Assembly: GCA_015689645.1 (NCBI GenBank)
Contig: WVSM01000006.1
Span: forward strand, 208,472 to 272,471
Direction of reading: 5' to 3'
DNA: 64,000 bases
From: Rhodobacterales bacterium HKCCE4037
GTDB taxonomy: Bacteria; Pseudomonadota; Alphaproteobacteria; Rhodobacterales; Rhodobacteraceae
In this document: positions 53,999 through 63,900 of the stretch, one piece after another
Numbering within the stretch: position 1 is the stretch's first letter
Layout of the letters: each line of letters opens with the position of its first letter
Notes under the pieces: generated by a model
Told to the model about the DNA's origin: nothing
Databases searched by the model: none
The model's input: only the letters and a program-made list of their open reading frames with translations
Program-made: the position numbers and the translations under genes

Positions 53999-55384
53999 AT
54001 GCGGTATGTGTCGACGCGGGGGCAGGCCCCTGACCTGAGCTTTGAAGAGGCGATGCTGACCGGGCTTGCGCGGGACGGCGGGCTTTATGTCCCGGCCGAA
54101 ATCCCGACGCTCGCCCAGGGCGATATCGCCGCGATGGCCGGTCTGTCCTACGAGGAGATCGCCTTTCGCGTGATGCGCCCTTTCATCGGCGACACCTTCA
54201 CCGATGCCGAATTCGGAGACCTGATCGCGCGCGCCTACGAAGGCTTCGGCCATGCCGCCCGCGCGCCGCTGGTGCAATTGCAACCGAACCATTTCCTGCT
54301 GGAGCTGTTCCACGGGCCGACGCTGGCCTTCAAGGACTTCGCCATGCAACTGATCGGACAGATGTTCCAGGCGGCGCTCGGGCGGCGCGGGGACCGGGTG
54401 ACGATTGTCGGCGCAACCTCGGGCGACACCGGCTCCGCCGCGATGGAGGCGTTTCGCGGCCTCGACAATGTCGACGTGTTCATCATGTATCCCCATGGCC
54501 GCGTCTCGGAGGTGCAGCGCCGCCAGATGACAACCGTGTCCGAGGCCAATGCCCATGCGCTTGCCGTGACCGGCGACTTCGACACCTGCCAGGCGCGGCT
54601 GAAGGACATGTTCAACCATTTCGAATTCCGCGACCGGGTGAAGCTGGCCGGTGTGAACTCGATCAACTGGGGCCGCGTGCTGGCGCAGGTGGTCTATTAC
54701 TTCAGCGCCGCCGTTTCGCTTGGCGCGCCGCATCGCGGCGTGTCCTTCTGCGTGCCGACCGGCAATTTCGGTGACATCTTCGCGGGTTACGTGGCCAAGC
54801 GCATGGGCCTTCCGATCGAGAAGCTGGTGATCGCCACCAACCAGAACGACATCCTGCACCGCGCCATGGTCTCGGGCGGCTACGTGACCGAAGGGGTGAC
54901 GCCCTCGATCAGCCCGTCGATGGATATCCAGGTCTCGTCGAATTTCGAGCGCGCGCTGTTCGATGCCTACGGGCGGGACGGAACCGCCGTGGCGCAGCTG
55001 ATGGACGAGCTGAAAGGCGGCGGCTTCAAGATCAGCCAGGGCGCCATCGACGTGCTGCGGGACAATTTCGCCTCGGGCCGCGCGTCGGAGGCGGAAACCT
55101 CGGCCATGATCGCGCGCGCGCGGGCAGAGATGGGAGAGCTTCTGTGCCCCCATTCCGCCGTCGGCGTGCACGTGGCGCAAGACTTCCTCGGGGCGACGCC
55201 GCTGGTCACGCTGGCCACCGCCCATCCGGCAAAATTCCCCGATGCGGTCGAGGCCGCCACCGGCATCCGCCCGCCGCTGCCTGCGCGCATGGCGGACCTG
55301 TTCGACCGGCCCGAGCGGATCACGAGGGTCGAGGACGACCTGGCTGAGATCGAAGCCATCATCGAAGGAGGCGTCTTCGCGTGA
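53999..55384 (+). CDS. thrC: Threonine synthase
   Basis: ThrC converts phosphohomoserine to threonine. The 461-residue protein is of the long, fungal/proteobacterial class. MRYVSTRGQAPDLSFEEA is the family N-terminus, the PLP lysine is K112 in LAFKDFAMQ, and GATSGDTGSAA binds the phosphate. AAGGAG precedes the ATG. It lies 18 bases after surf1 and overlaps the next gene as GTGA. It completes, with lysC here, two steps of the aspartate pathway. Confidence 0.96.
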   Translation: MRYVSTRGQAPDLSFEEAMLTGLARDGGLYVPAEIPTLAQGDIAAMAGLSYEEIAFRVMRPFIGDTFTDAEFGDLIARAYEGFGHAARAPLVQLQPNHFLLELFHGPTLAFKDFAMQLIGQMFQAALGRRGDRVTIVGATSGDTGSAAMEAFRGLDNVDVFIMYPHGRVSEVQRRQMTTVSEANAHALAVTGDFDTCQARLKDMFNHFEFRDRVKLAGVNSINWGRVLAQVVYYFSAAVSLGAPHRGVSFCVPTGNFGDIFAGYVAKRMGLPIEKLVIATNQNDILHRAMVSGGYVTEGVTPSISPSMDIQVSSNFERALFDAYGRDGTAVAQLMDELKGGGFKISQGAIDVLRDNFASGRASEAETSAMIARARAEMGELLCPHSAVGVHVAQDFLGATPLVTLATAHPAKFPDAVEAATGIRPPLPARMADLFDRPERITRVEDDLAEIEAIIEGGVFA

Positions 55385-56643
55385 GTGTCGAAATTCATAC
55401 CCTCTCCAACGGGTTGCGCATCGTGACCGAGCATATGCCGGGGCTGGAATCCGCCGCGATCGGCGTCTGGGTCTCGGCTGGCGGGCGGCACGAGGATGCA
55501 GATCAGAACGGCATCGCGCATTTCCTCGAACACATGGCGTTCAAGGGCACGCAGCGCCGGACGGCCCTGCAGATCGCCGAGGAAATCGAGGATGTCGGCG
55601 GTTACATCAACGCCTACACCAGCCGCGAGGTCACGGCCTACTACGCGCGCGTGCTGCGCGATGACGTGCCGCTGGCGCTGGACCTGATTTCCGACATCGT
55701 GCTGAACCCGATTTTCGACCCGCGCGAGATCGAGGTGGAGCGGGGCGTGATCCTGCAGGAGATCGGGCAGGCCGCCGACACACCGGACGACATCATCTTC
55801 GACTGGTTGCAGGCGCAGGCGTTTCCGGAACAGCCCCTTGGCCGCACCATCCTCGGCCCCGCGGAGCGGGTGCGCGCCTTTGATCGCGCCGATTTTGACC
55901 GCTTCATCGCGCAGCATTACGGGCCGGAGCAGCTGATCCTGTCGGCGGCCGGGGCCGTCGACCATGACGAGATCGTGCGGCTGGCCCAGGCGACCTTCGG
56001 CCATCTTAAGCCGGTCTCTGGCATGATCCCGCAGCCCGGCAGTTTCTCGGGCGGGGAACATCGTGAAATCAAGGGGTTGGAACAGGCGCATTTCACGTTG
56101 GCGCTGGAGGCTCCGGGCTACCGTTCCGACGATATCTATGCCGCACAGATCTTCGCGACGGCGCTTGGCGGCGGCATGTCCTCGCGCCTGTTCCAGGAGA
56201 TCCGCGAGAAGCGGGGGCTGTGCTACACGATTTATTCACAAGTCGGCAGTTACGACGATACCGGGCTTCTGACGATCTACGCGGGCACGTCGGGCGAGGA
56301 TTTGCCCGAGCTGGTGGGCCTGACGATCGACGAGCTGAAACGATCTGCCGACACGATGACCGAGGCCGAACTGGCGCGGGCACGGGCGCAGATGAAGGCG
56401 GGGCTGCTGATGGGGCTGGAAAGCCCCTCCGCGCGGGCCGAACGGCTGGCGCGTCTGGTGGCGATCTGGAACCGCGTGCCGGGTCTGGAGGAGACGGTCG
56501 CCAAGATCGACGCCGTCACGCTGTCGGCGTTGAAGGATCAGGCGGGTGCGCTTGGCGCATCGGGCCGCGCTGCGATGGCGCTTTACGGACCGGTCGACGG
56601 CGCTCCGACGCTTGGGCAAGTGCGGGAGCGTCTGGCTGCCTGA
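55381..56643 (+). CDS. M16-family zinc peptidase (processing peptidase-like)
   Basis: The 420-residue protein has the inverted zinc motif HFLEH with H47, E50 and H51, and a later glutamate region (EVERGVILQEI). The C-terminal M16 domain carries GGGMSSRLFQEIREKRGL. It resembles the beta subunit of mitochondrial processing peptidase and bacterial PqqL-like peptidases. The GTG start at 55381 overlaps the thrC stop as GTGA. Confidence 0.93.
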   Translation: MSVEIHTLSNGLRIVTEHMPGLESAAIGVWVSAGGRHEDADQNGIAHFLEHMAFKGTQRRTALQIAEEIEDVGGYINAYTSREVTAYYARVLRDDVPLALDLISDIVLNPIFDPREIEVERGVILQEIGQAADTPDDIIFDWLQAQAFPEQPLGRTILGPAERVRAFDRADFDRFIAQHYGPEQLILSAAGAVDHDEIVRLAQATFGHLKPVSGMIPQPGSFSGGEHREIKGLEQAHFTLALEAPGYRSDDIYAAQIFATALGGGMSSRLFQEIREKRGLCYTIYSQVGSYDDTGLLTIYAGTSGEDLPELVGLTIDELKRSADTMTEAELARARAQMKAGLLMGLESPSARAERLARLVAIWNRVPGLEETVAKIDAVTLSALKDQAGALGASGRAAMALYGPVDGAPTLGQVRERLAA

Positions 56644-57227
56644 TGATCGCGCGCAAACGGCACCTGCGCTTGGAGACCGAGCGGCTGACCCTGCGTCTGC
56701 CGCGCCATGCGGATTTTCGGCTGTGGGCCGCCCTGCGCCAGCAAAGCCGCGATTTCCTGTCCCCGTGGGAGCCGACCTGGGCGCCGGATCACCTGACCCG
56801 CAAGAGCTTCACGGCCCGCGTCTACTGGGCGCAGCGGTCAGTGAACCAGGGTTCGGCTGTGCCGTTCTTCATCATCCGTCGGTCCGATGACGCGCTGTTG
56901 GGGGCGATCACGCTCGACAACATACGGCGAGGGCCGGCGCAGTCGGGCACGCTTGGCTACTGGATCGGGCTGCCGTTCGTCCGGCACGGATACATGCGCG
57001 AGGCGATCGGCGCGATGTCGCATTACGCGTTCCGGTCGATGGACTTGTCGCGGCTGGAGGCGGCCTGTCTGCCGGAAAACGCGGCCTCGCGCGGGGTGCT
57101 GGAGAAATCCGGGTTCAAATACGAGGGCGTCGCGCAGAGCTATCTGCAGATCAACGGGCGCTGGCGGAACCATGTGCTCTACGCCAATTTGCGCAATGAT
57201 CGGCGCGGGAAGACAGATGTCAGGTGA
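56643..57227 (+). CDS. GNAT acetyltransferase, RimJ type
   Basis: The 194-residue protein has the RimJ/RimL layout: LRLETERLTLRLPRHADF, the acceptor/CoA segment GYWIGLPFVRHGYMREAIGAM near 107-127, and ENAASRGVLEKSGFKYEG near 150-167. It probably acetylates an N-terminus or a small molecule. Its ATG overlaps the peptidase stop (TGATG), extending the thrC-peptidase run. Confidence 0.85.
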   Translation: MIARKRHLRLETERLTLRLPRHADFRLWAALRQQSRDFLSPWEPTWAPDHLTRKSFTARVYWAQRSVNQGSAVPFFIIRRSDDALLGAITLDNIRRGPAQSGTLGYWIGLPFVRHGYMREAIGAMSHYAFRSMDLSRLEAACLPENAASRGVLEKSGFKYEGVAQSYLQINGRWRNHVLYANLRNDRRGKTDVR

Positions 57228-57258
57228 CGCGCGCCTGCGGGCGGGATAGGTCTGGGGC

Positions 57259-58659
57259 ATGGATATTATCGACAGAGTGAAAGCGGTTCTTCCGCAGGCG
57301 GCGATCCGCGATGTGGCCGACGCCTATCTTGAGGAGCCGCGCGGGCGCTGGCACGGGCAGGCTCTGGCCGTCGTGGCACCCGGAACCGTGGAGGAAGTCT
57401 CCAACCTTCTGAAAACATGCAATGAATTCGGGGTGCCGGTGGTGCCCTATTCGGGCGGAACCGGCCTCGTGGGCGGGCAGATCAAGGATGGGGGCGACGC
57501 GCCGGTGCTGCTGTCGCTGGAGCGGATGAAGGCCGTGCGGGCGTTCGATGCGGAGGCGGGGACGCTGACGGTGGAGGCGGGCGCGATCCTGCAGGACGTG
57601 CATGGAATGGCCGAGGCGGAGGGATGGATCTTTCCGCTGACGCTGGCCAGCCAAGGCTCCGCTCGGATCGGCGGGTTGCTGGCGACGAACGCGGGTGGCG
57701 TGAACGTGATCCGCTATGGCAACGCGCGTGACCTGGTGTTGGGCGTCGAGGCGGTTCTGGCGGACGGGACAGTGGTCAACACCTTGTCGCCGCTGAGAAA
57801 AAACAACACGGGCTACGATCTGCGGCATCTGCTGATCGGCTCGGAGGGGACGTTGGGCGTGATCACGGCGGCGTCTCTGCGGCTGTTCCCGAAGCCGCGG
57901 GAGACAGGCGCGGCGCTGATGGCGGTGACCTCGCCGGACGCGGCATTGCGGCTGTTGCGGATGGCGCAGGCGCGGATCGGGGAGGGCGTTTCGGCGTTCG
58001 AACTGATGGGACGGATGGGCTTCGATTTCCTGGCCGAGGTTGGGCCTGACGTGCGGCAACCTTTTGAAAATACACCGGAATGGTGCTGCCTGATCGACCT
58101 TGGGCTCTCCCATGGGAGCTGCGAGGAGGCGCTGGAGGGGCTCTACATGGAGGCCGCCGAGGAAGGCCTGGTCGAGGACGGCGTGATCGCGCAATCCGGG
58201 CAGCAGCGGCTGGATTTCTGGGATATCCGCGAGAATATTCCCGAAGCGAACAGGCGGATCGGGTCGGTGTCGTCGCACGATATATCGGTGCCTGTCGCAC
58301 GCATTCCTAACTTTATCACAAGTGCGCCACAAGTGCTTGCGAAGGTTGGAGAATTCCGGATCAACTGCTTCGGTCACATGGGCGACGGAAACCTGCATTA
58401 CAACGTCTTTCCGATGCCGGGCCAGACGCGAGCCGACTACGAAAACAAGCGCGATGACGTGAAGCGGGCGGTGCATGACCTGGTTCACGAATTCGGCGGG
58501 TCGGTCAGCGCGGAGCACGGCATCGGGCGGCTGAAAGTCGGCGATCTTGAGCGCTATGGCGATCCGGGAAAACTGGTGGCGATGCGGGCGATCAAGGCGG
58601 CGCTGGACCCGAACGGCATCCTGAATCCTGGCGCAGTTTTGCGCCAGACTCCGGTGTAG
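57259..58659 (+). CDS. FAD-binding D-2-hydroxyacid dehydrogenase (GlcD/D2HGDH-like)
   Basis: The 466-residue flavoprotein belongs to the VAO family. The FAD-binding region has VVPYSGGTGLVGGQ and NTGYDLRHLLIGSEGTLGVIT. The substrate/metal histidines are in GHMGDGNLHYN and SAEHGIGR. D-lactate, glycolate or D-2-hydroxyglutarate could be the substrate; single-subunit form and length favour the D-2-hydroxyglutarate/D-lactate types. It ends near a small repeat hairpin and converges on metG. Confidence 0.9.
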   Translation: MDIIDRVKAVLPQAAIRDVADAYLEEPRGRWHGQALAVVAPGTVEEVSNLLKTCNEFGVPVVPYSGGTGLVGGQIKDGGDAPVLLSLERMKAVRAFDAEAGTLTVEAGAILQDVHGMAEAEGWIFPLTLASQGSARIGGLLATNAGGVNVIRYGNARDLVLGVEAVLADGTVVNTLSPLRKNNTGYDLRHLLIGSEGTLGVITAASLRLFPKPRETGAALMAVTSPDAALRLLRMAQARIGEGVSAFELMGRMGFDFLAEVGPDVRQPFENTPEWCCLIDLGLSHGSCEEALEGLYMEAAEEGLVEDGVIAQSGQQRLDFWDIRENIPEANRRIGSVSSHDISVPVARIPNFITSAPQVLAKVGEFRINCFGHMGDGNLHYNVFPMPGQTRADYENKRDDVKRAVHDLVHEFGGSVSAEHGIGRLKVGDLERYGDPGKLVAMRAIKAALDPNGILNPGAVLRQTPV

Positions 58660-58666
58660 TGAAGCT

Positions 58667-58696
58667 GTAGTGATCCCGTAGTTATCCCGTAACTAC
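58667..58696. repeat. Tandem 11-base repeat and hairpin
   Basis: GTAGTGATCCC (58667-58677) is followed directly by GTAGTTATCCC (58678-58688). The second copy forms a hairpin with TAACTAC (58690-58696), loop TCCCG. It lies between convergent stops and may act as a weak terminator. Confidence 0.55.
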
Positions 58697-58733
58697 ACGA
58701 CCTCCCCAAAGAAATGGCTGGGGCGCGCGCGCT

Positions 58734-60443
58734 TCATGTGCGCACGCCTGAGAATTTCGCGGCCCATTCCTCGCGCTGTTCATCGGCGATCTTGGCGAAG
58801 AGCACGTCCGGCACGGTGAAGGTGTGACCCTCGGGCAGGCGGCTGAGGGCCGCTTTCGCGTCGGTCGGCCATTCGAGGTCGGTGCCCATCGCCTCGGCCA
58901 TCGCGGCGGCGGCGTCCGGGATGAAGGGCGACGAGAGGCCCGCGTAGAACGGGATCAGGTTCAGGGCGAACCGGGTGATCGCGGCGGCACGCTCCGGGTC
59001 TTCCTTGAAGGCCGACCATGGCGCGGCGGATTGCAGGTATTCGTTGCCCGCGACCCAGATCGCCCGCAACTCGGCCGCGGCCTTGCGGATGTCGATGGCG
59101 TCCATGCGGGCCTGATAGCGGGCGAGGCGGTCTTCGAGATCGGCGATCAGCGCGGTTTCCTGCGCGCCGTATGCGCCGCCCTCGGGCACCACTTCACCGA
59201 ACTTGGAACGGCAGAATTTGGTGATGCGGCTGACGAAGTTTCCGAGCACATCGGCGAGGTCTTTGTTCACGTCCTGCTGGAAGGCTTCCCAGGTGAATTC
59301 GCTGTCCGAGGTCTCGGGCGCATGGCTAAGCAACCACCAGCGCCAGTAGTCGGACGGCAGGATTTCGAGCGCCTGATCCATGAAGACGCCACGGCCCTGC
59401 GAGGTCGAGAATTGGCCGCCGTCGTAGTTCAGGTAGTTGAACGACTTGATGTAATCGACAAGCTTCCACGGTTCGCCCGATCCGAGGATCGTAGCGGGGA
59501 AGGACAGGGTGTGGAAGGGCACGTTGTCCTTGCCCATGAATTGCACATATCGAACGTCTTCCCCACCTTTATCCACACGCCACCAGCGTTCCCAGTCGGA
59601 AATCTTGCCTTCATCCACAGCCTCGGCGGCGCAGGCGATATATTCGATCGGGGCGTCGAACCAGACGTAGAACACCTTGCCTTCCATGCCCGGCCAGTCG
59701 TCTTCGCCGCGTTTGACGGGGATGCCCCAATCCAGATCGCGGGTGATCCCACGGTCCTGAAGGCCGTCGCCGTCGTTGAGCCATTTCTTCGCAATCGACG
59801 TCGTCAGGATCGGCCAGTCCGTCTTGGAATCGATCCATTCGTTCAACTGGTCGCGCATCGACGATTGGCGCAGGTAGAGGTGCTTGGTCTCGCGCACCTC
59901 CAGATCGGTGGAGCCCGAGATGGCGGAGCGCGGCTCGATCAGGTCGGTCGGATCAAGCTGCTTGGTGCAGTTCTCGCACTGGTCGCCGCGCGCCTTGTCG
60001 TAGCCGCAGTTCGGGCAAGTGCCCTCGATATAGCGGTCGGGCAGGAAGCGGCCATCGGCGTTCGAATAGACCTGCTTCTCGGACACTTCCGAGATCAGGC
60101 CCGCATCCGCCAGCTTGCCCGCGAAATGCTGGGTCAGCTTGTGGTTCTGCGGCGAGGAGGAGCGCCCGAAATGGTCGAACGACAGGCGGAACCCCTGCGC
60201 AAGGGCTGCCTGAACCTTCCACATCTCGGCGCAATACTCGGCGACGGGTTTGCCGGCCTTGGCGGCGGCAAGTTCCGCCGGGGTGCCGTGTTCGTCGGTG
60301 GCGCAGAGAAACAGCACCTCCTGCCCGCGGGCGCGCAGGTAGCGGGCGTAGAGGTCGGCGGGCAATTGGCTGCCCACGAGGTTGCCGAGGTGCTTGATCC
60401 CGTTGATGTAGGGAATCGCGGAGGTGATGAGCGTACGTGCCAT
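58734..60443 (-). CDS. metG: Methionyl-tRNA synthetase
   Basis: The 569-residue class I enzyme starts [21 protein letters not shown], with HLGN in the HIGH position. It has a zinc knuckle with CPNCG and CENC near 143-160, and STSQGRG in the KMSKS position. An anticodon-binding helical domain fills the C-terminus; no dimerising tRNA-binding domain is present. It is probably monocistronic. Confidence 0.96.
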   Translation of the reverse strand: MARTLITSAIPYINGIKHLGNLVGSQLPADLYARYLRARGQEVLFLCATDEHGTPAELAAAKAGKPVAEYCAEMWKVQAALAQGFRLSFDHFGRSSSPQNHKLTQHFAGKLADAGLISEVSEKQVYSNADGRFLPDRYIEGTCPNCGYDKARGDQCENCTKQLDPTDLIEPRSAISGSTDLEVRETKHLYLRQSSMRDQLNEWIDSKTDWPILTTSIAKKWLNDGDGLQDRGITRDLDWGIPVKRGEDDWPGMEGKVFYVWFDAPIEYIACAAEAVDEGKISDWERWWRVDKGGEDVRYVQFMGKDNVPFHTLSFPATILGSGEPWKLVDYIKSFNYLNYDGGQFSTSQGRGVFMDQALEILPSDYWRWWLLSHAPETSDSEFTWEAFQQDVNKDLADVLGNFVSRITKFCRSKFGEVVPEGGAYGAQETALIADLEDRLARYQARMDAIDIRKAAAELRAIWVAGNEYLQSAAPWSAFKEDPERAAAITRFALNLIPFYAGLSSPFIPDAAAAMAEAMGTDLEWPTDAKAALSRLPEGHTFTVPDVLFAKIADEQREEWAAKFSGVRT

Positions 60444-60512
60444 GGGCGTCGGGCCTTTGCCGGGATGTTCCGGCGACAGCCTTTAACGCCCACGGGCCAT
60501 GGGGGCCAGACC

Positions 60513-61769
60513 CTAGAGGTGTTCGCCGAGTTGCTCGATCAGCAGATCGGTCTGGTTCGGTGACACGCAGGCATCCCAGTTGAGCGATATCGTGGTGCCG
60601 TCGCTTGCGTGCAGGAAAAGCGCGCCGATGCCGCCGGCGGGGTGATCCCGTTCGCAGAACCGCCCGACATGGCGGATGGTGCCGCCAAGATCGCGGTAGC
60701 CGAGACTGTAGCCGTCGAAATCGGGGCGGGGATTGGCCATGTGCGGCTGCTCCGGTGCGAACCAGTGGCGTGCGAAGCGGGCGTAATCCATCGCGGACAT
60801 TTCCCACCCGGCATAGGAGGAGAGCGAGCCGTAGCGGCCTTCGATCACCGCGTCTGTGATGCCCGCCGGCGTCACGATGCGGTCCATGCAGGCCTGCGCG
60901 TAGCTTTGGCCGGAGAGGGCTTCGATCACGACGCCAAGCACGGAATAATTCGTGTTGGAGTAGAAATAGGTGCCGGGAGTGCCGGTGATCGCGTCCTGTT
61001 GCAGGGCGGCGGAGGCCCACCGGCGGTGCAGACCGAGCGCGCCATGGGTGTCGCCGATCATGTTCGACTGCGTCAGGTCGGGGGCGAGGCCGGAGGTGTG
61101 GGTGGCCAGCGCGGCCAGCGTGATGTGTTCGTTCCACGGGCGCGGCGTAAGCCCGGCGGCGGACATCTGCGCGGCGATGTCGCCAAGGGTGGTGTCCCAG
61201 CCGAGGCCGTTCTCGATCAGCAGCTGGTCGACGCAGAGGCCGGTGATCGCCTTCGACAGGCTCATGACCGGGCGCGGATCGTCGGCGCTGCGGCCCATGC
61301 CGGTGCCGTATTCGGTGCCGTCGGGCAGGATGATGGCCAGCGCGCCGGTCTCGATCTCGTTGGCCTGCATCCAGTCGCGCCAGGTGACGACGATGGTATC
61401 ATCGACGGTGGGGGTCGGAACCGCGCGGGCGACAACCGGGAGGGCACCGCCAGCGGGGGCCGGTGCGAGGATCGCGGGGGTGCCGGGGGTGCCGGAGGGA
61501 GCCGTCGTCGGGGTCTGGGTGCCGGTCGGCTGGCCGCCGAGCATGGCGGAGAGCATCTGGACGAACATGGCGCCGGTGGAGGGCGGCTCCGATGCGGACG
61601 GGGCGGCGTCGGTGAGGGTTGGGGCGTCGCCGGGCAGCGGGGCGGCGTCGGGCGACAGGGCGGCGACCTCGGCCTCACCCTCGGGCAGGCCGGACACGAA
61701 GAGGTTGGCGACCGCGAAGAGAAACGCGGCACCGATCATGACCATGAGGCCACGGAGGATCAAGGACAT
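60513..61769 (-). CDS. Membrane-anchored beta-lactamase-like serine hydrolase
   Basis: The 418-residue protein has an N-terminal membrane helix (about 7-27) and a Pro/Thr/Ala-rich linker (about 30-115). A serine beta-lactamase/class C-type domain follows, with the SxxK motif S170-K173 in MSLSKAITG and YSN at 270-272. GGIGALFLH near 390 is in the place of the third motif. Such proteins are esterases, amidases or D-aminopeptidases as often as lactamases. A gene for an MFS transporter lies upstream on the same strand. Confidence 0.85.
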   Translation of the reverse strand: MSLILRGLMVMIGAAFLFAVANLFVSGLPEGEAEVAALSPDAAPLPGDAPTLTDAAPSASEPPSTGAMFVQMLSAMLGGQPTGTQTPTTAPSGTPGTPAILAPAPAGGALPVVARAVPTPTVDDTIVVTWRDWMQANEIETGALAIILPDGTEYGTGMGRSADDPRPVMSLSKAITGLCVDQLLIENGLGWDTTLGDIAAQMSAAGLTPRPWNEHITLAALATHTSGLAPDLTQSNMIGDTHGALGLHRRWASAALQQDAITGTPGTYFYSNTNYSVLGVVIEALSGQSYAQACMDRIVTPAGITDAVIEGRYGSLSSYAGWEMSAMDYARFARHWFAPEQPHMANPRPDFDGYSLGYRDLGGTIRHVGRFCERDHPAGGIGALFLHASDGTTISLNWDACVSPNQTDLLIEQLGEHL

Positions 61770-61868
61770 TGGACTGCTGCACCCTGGTTGATTTTGAACG
61801 CAGGAATGCCGCCGGATCGCGTCAGAATTGGGGCCGGAGGTGGGAAATTGCGCGCAATTGCCCGCGGC

Positions 61869-63092
61869 TCAGCTGTCCTTGTCGGGGTGGCGGAACAGGC
61901 GGCCGACCTGGAAGGACGTGCGGGGGATCCAGACATAGGGCTGCCGCTGCCCGGATTCGGCGCGGCGGCGCATCCTGAGCAGGCTGAAGACGACAAGGCC
62001 GATGTGGGCGGCGGAGATGAAGTAGAACAGCGCGGAGGGGCCGAAGGCGGTGATCAGCGTCGAGGTGGCGTAGGGCGCGGCGATGGCGCCGGTGGCGTAG
62101 AAGAACATCAGCGCGGCGGAGAGTTCGACGCGCTGGGCATCCTCGGCCCAGTCATGGGCATGGGCGGCGGAGACGGAGTAGATCGGGAAGGTGGTGGCGC
62201 CGAAGAGGAAAGCGGCGGCAAAGATGCCGATGGGGCCGAAGGCCGGCACGGCGACGGTCACGCCGCAGGCCCCGACCGAGGCGACCGAGAGCCAGACCAG
62301 AACGGTGCGGCGCGGGTAGCGGTCGGCGAGCCAGCCCGCAGGCCATTGCGCCAGCGCTCCCCCAAGGACGAAGGCGGCGAGGAACAGGCCGATCTCGTCC
62401 GGGGCGAGGCCGACCTCGGTGCCGTAGAGCGGGCCGATCATGCGGAAGGACGCGCCCGAGACGCCCGCCACGATCACGCCCGCCACCGCAAGCGGCGAGA
62501 GGCGCCACGCGAGGCCGGGGCGCAGGCGCGGGGCGTCGGGGGTTTCGGGCTGCGGCAGGCTTGTCAGCGCGAGCGGCAGGAGGGCGGCGCAGCACAGCAG
62601 GGCAAGGATGTTGTAGGATACGTAGGAGGCAGGCGTCAGCACGGCGATCATCAGCTGCGCCGCGAAGGAGCCGCCGGTGTCCACCATCCGGTAGACGCCC
62701 ATCGTCCGCCCGCGCGTCTGGTTGGTGACCTTGGCCTGCAGCCAGGCCTCGATCACCGTGTAGCAGCCCGCGATGCACAGGCCCGTCGCAACCCGCATCA
62801 GCGCCCAGGCGTAGGGGTGGATCACCAGCATGTGGAAGATCAGCGCGATGGCCCCGGTTGCGGTGAAGACGGCGAAGGCCCGCGAATGGCCGACCGAGCC
62901 CATCAGGCGCGGCGCCCACCAGCAGCCCGCGAAGAAGCCCAGGAAATGCGCCGAGCCGAGCAGGCCGATCTGGCCCGGCGTGAAGCCGAGCGCGCTGCCC
63001 GACAGCACGTCGAGCGGGCCGACGCCGCCGGAGGAGAGTTGCAGCAGGATAACGCTGAGAAACAGGGCGGCGAAGGATATCAGAAGGCGCAT
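61869..63092 (-). CDS. MFS transporter
   Basis: The 407-residue protein has 12 membrane segments, with an MFS-type loop GWLADRYPRR near 265. WAPRLMGSVGHSRAF and EAWLQAKVTNQTRGRTMGVYRM resemble the YcaD-like carriers. The substrate is unknown. The frame to 63092 begins directly with the first helix. Confidence 0.88.
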   Translation of the reverse strand: MRLLISFAALFLSVILLQLSSGGVGPLDVLSGSALGFTPGQIGLLGSAHFLGFFAGCWWAPRLMGSVGHSRAFAVFTATGAIALIFHMLVIHPYAWALMRVATGLCIAGCYTVIEAWLQAKVTNQTRGRTMGVYRMVDTGGSFAAQLMIAVLTPASYVSYNILALLCCAALLPLALTSLPQPETPDAPRLRPGLAWRLSPLAVAGVIVAGVSGASFRMIGPLYGTEVGLAPDEIGLFLAAFVLGGALAQWPAGWLADRYPRRTVLVWLSVASVGACGVTVAVPAFGPIGIFAAAFLFGATTFPIYSVSAAHAHDWAEDAQRVELSAALMFFYATGAIAAPYATSTLITAFGPSALFYFISAAHIGLVVFSLLRMRRRAESGQRQPYVWIPRTSFQVGRLFRHPDKDS

Positions 63093-63217
63093 GGCGGCGC
63101 GGGAGGCCTTTGGGAGCGGGAGAGTATGTCCGGGTTACGGGAGGCGGGCAGGCGGGACAATCCCGTTTGCGCCGTGGGTGTGTCGGATTTGGGTGATCGA
63201 GGGGTTCGGGGGTTGTG

Positions 63218-63237
63218 CGGAAAACGCGCGTTTTCCG
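63218..63237. other. 20-bp perfect palindrome
   Basis: CGGAAAACGC and its exact complement GCGTTTTCCG form a 20-bp palindrome in the 388-base gene-free gap (63093-63480) upstream of the MFS gene. It may be an operator or part of a repeat. Confidence 0.6.
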
Positions 63238-63389
63238 GCGCGCGCAGGCGTCGCCCACCCACCCACCCCGACACCCGCGCGCGCGGGGCGTCAGACTCAT
63301 GTTCGGGCAGAGTTGCGATGGTTGGTTTTTTGCTGAGAGGCGGTTCAGGGGCAGGTGTGCCCTGAACGCGCCTGTTCGAGTGTCTGCCA

Positions 63390-63457
63390 CCCGAAGCCGC
63401 GTCAAGGACAAGCACCCTGCGGGTGTCGGCTGCGCCGATCCTTGACCCGGCTTCGGG
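63390..63457. repeat. Possible three-way-junction element
   Basis: A 19-bp stem (63390-63408 with 63439-63457, one C-C mismatch) encloses two 5-bp hairpins, CACCC-TGC-GGGTG (63413-63425) and TCGGC-TGC-GCCGA (63426-63438), both with TGC loops. The pairing predicts a Y-shaped fold. It lies 24 bases beyond the stop of the YdhR-like gene and could be a mobile intergenic repeat. Confidence 0.75.
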
Positions 63458-63480
63458 CGGCGGGGGCGGCGCGTGGAATG

Positions 63481-63825
63481 TCAGTCGGGGTCGAGCCAGG
63501 GCGGCGGGACGGGGGTGCCGTCGACGCGGGCCTCTCCGGCCTCGTTGTCGAGCACGACCGGGTTGTCGAAGAGCGTCAGGGTCGGGCGGACGCCGAAGCG
63601 GCCCTCCATCCAGTCGGCCCATCCTTCGTTGAACCACGCCTCGGCGTCTTCGCGGGTGGCGAATTCGTAGATTCCGCCGCCGCCGGCCTCGCTGTTGAGG
63701 TAATATTTCCGGCGCAGGCCCTTCACCTTGTGGAAGATGCGCGTGGACTCGAGCGATTGGCGGATGACGAATTCGTGGTCGCGCTTCGGCTCGTCGAGCG
63801 GGATCTGCACGAGGGCGATGATCAT
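63481..63825 (-). CDS. YdhR-like small monooxygenase-family protein
   Basis: The 114-residue protein begins MIIALVQIPLDEPKRDHEF. GLRRKYYLNSEAGGGGIYEFATREDAEAWF and FGVRPTLTLFDNPVVLDN match the dimeric alpha/beta barrel (ABM/YdhR) pattern. The enzymatic role is unproven. The ATG at 63825 was chosen over an in-frame ATG further upstream because it begins the fold. A folded repeat follows the stop. Confidence 0.8.
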   Translation of the reverse strand: MIIALVQIPLDEPKRDHEFVIRQSLESTRIFHKVKGLRRKYYLNSEAGGGGIYEFATREDAEAWFNEGWADWMEGRFGVRPTLTLFDNPVVLDNEAGEARVDGTPVPPPWLDPD

Positions 63826-63900
63826 GGCGGGCCTTTCCGTTGGACTGCTGGTGAGCCTAGCGGCTGCGATGGCAGGGGGCAAATGCCCCGCCCGGGTGGA

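Noticed and set aside
60609..63365. 918-codon open frame on the plus strand opposite the beta-lactamase-like and MFS genes
   Set aside because: It is a Gly/Arg/Asp-rich shadow crossing an intergenic gap; both minus-strand genes have clear family motifs.
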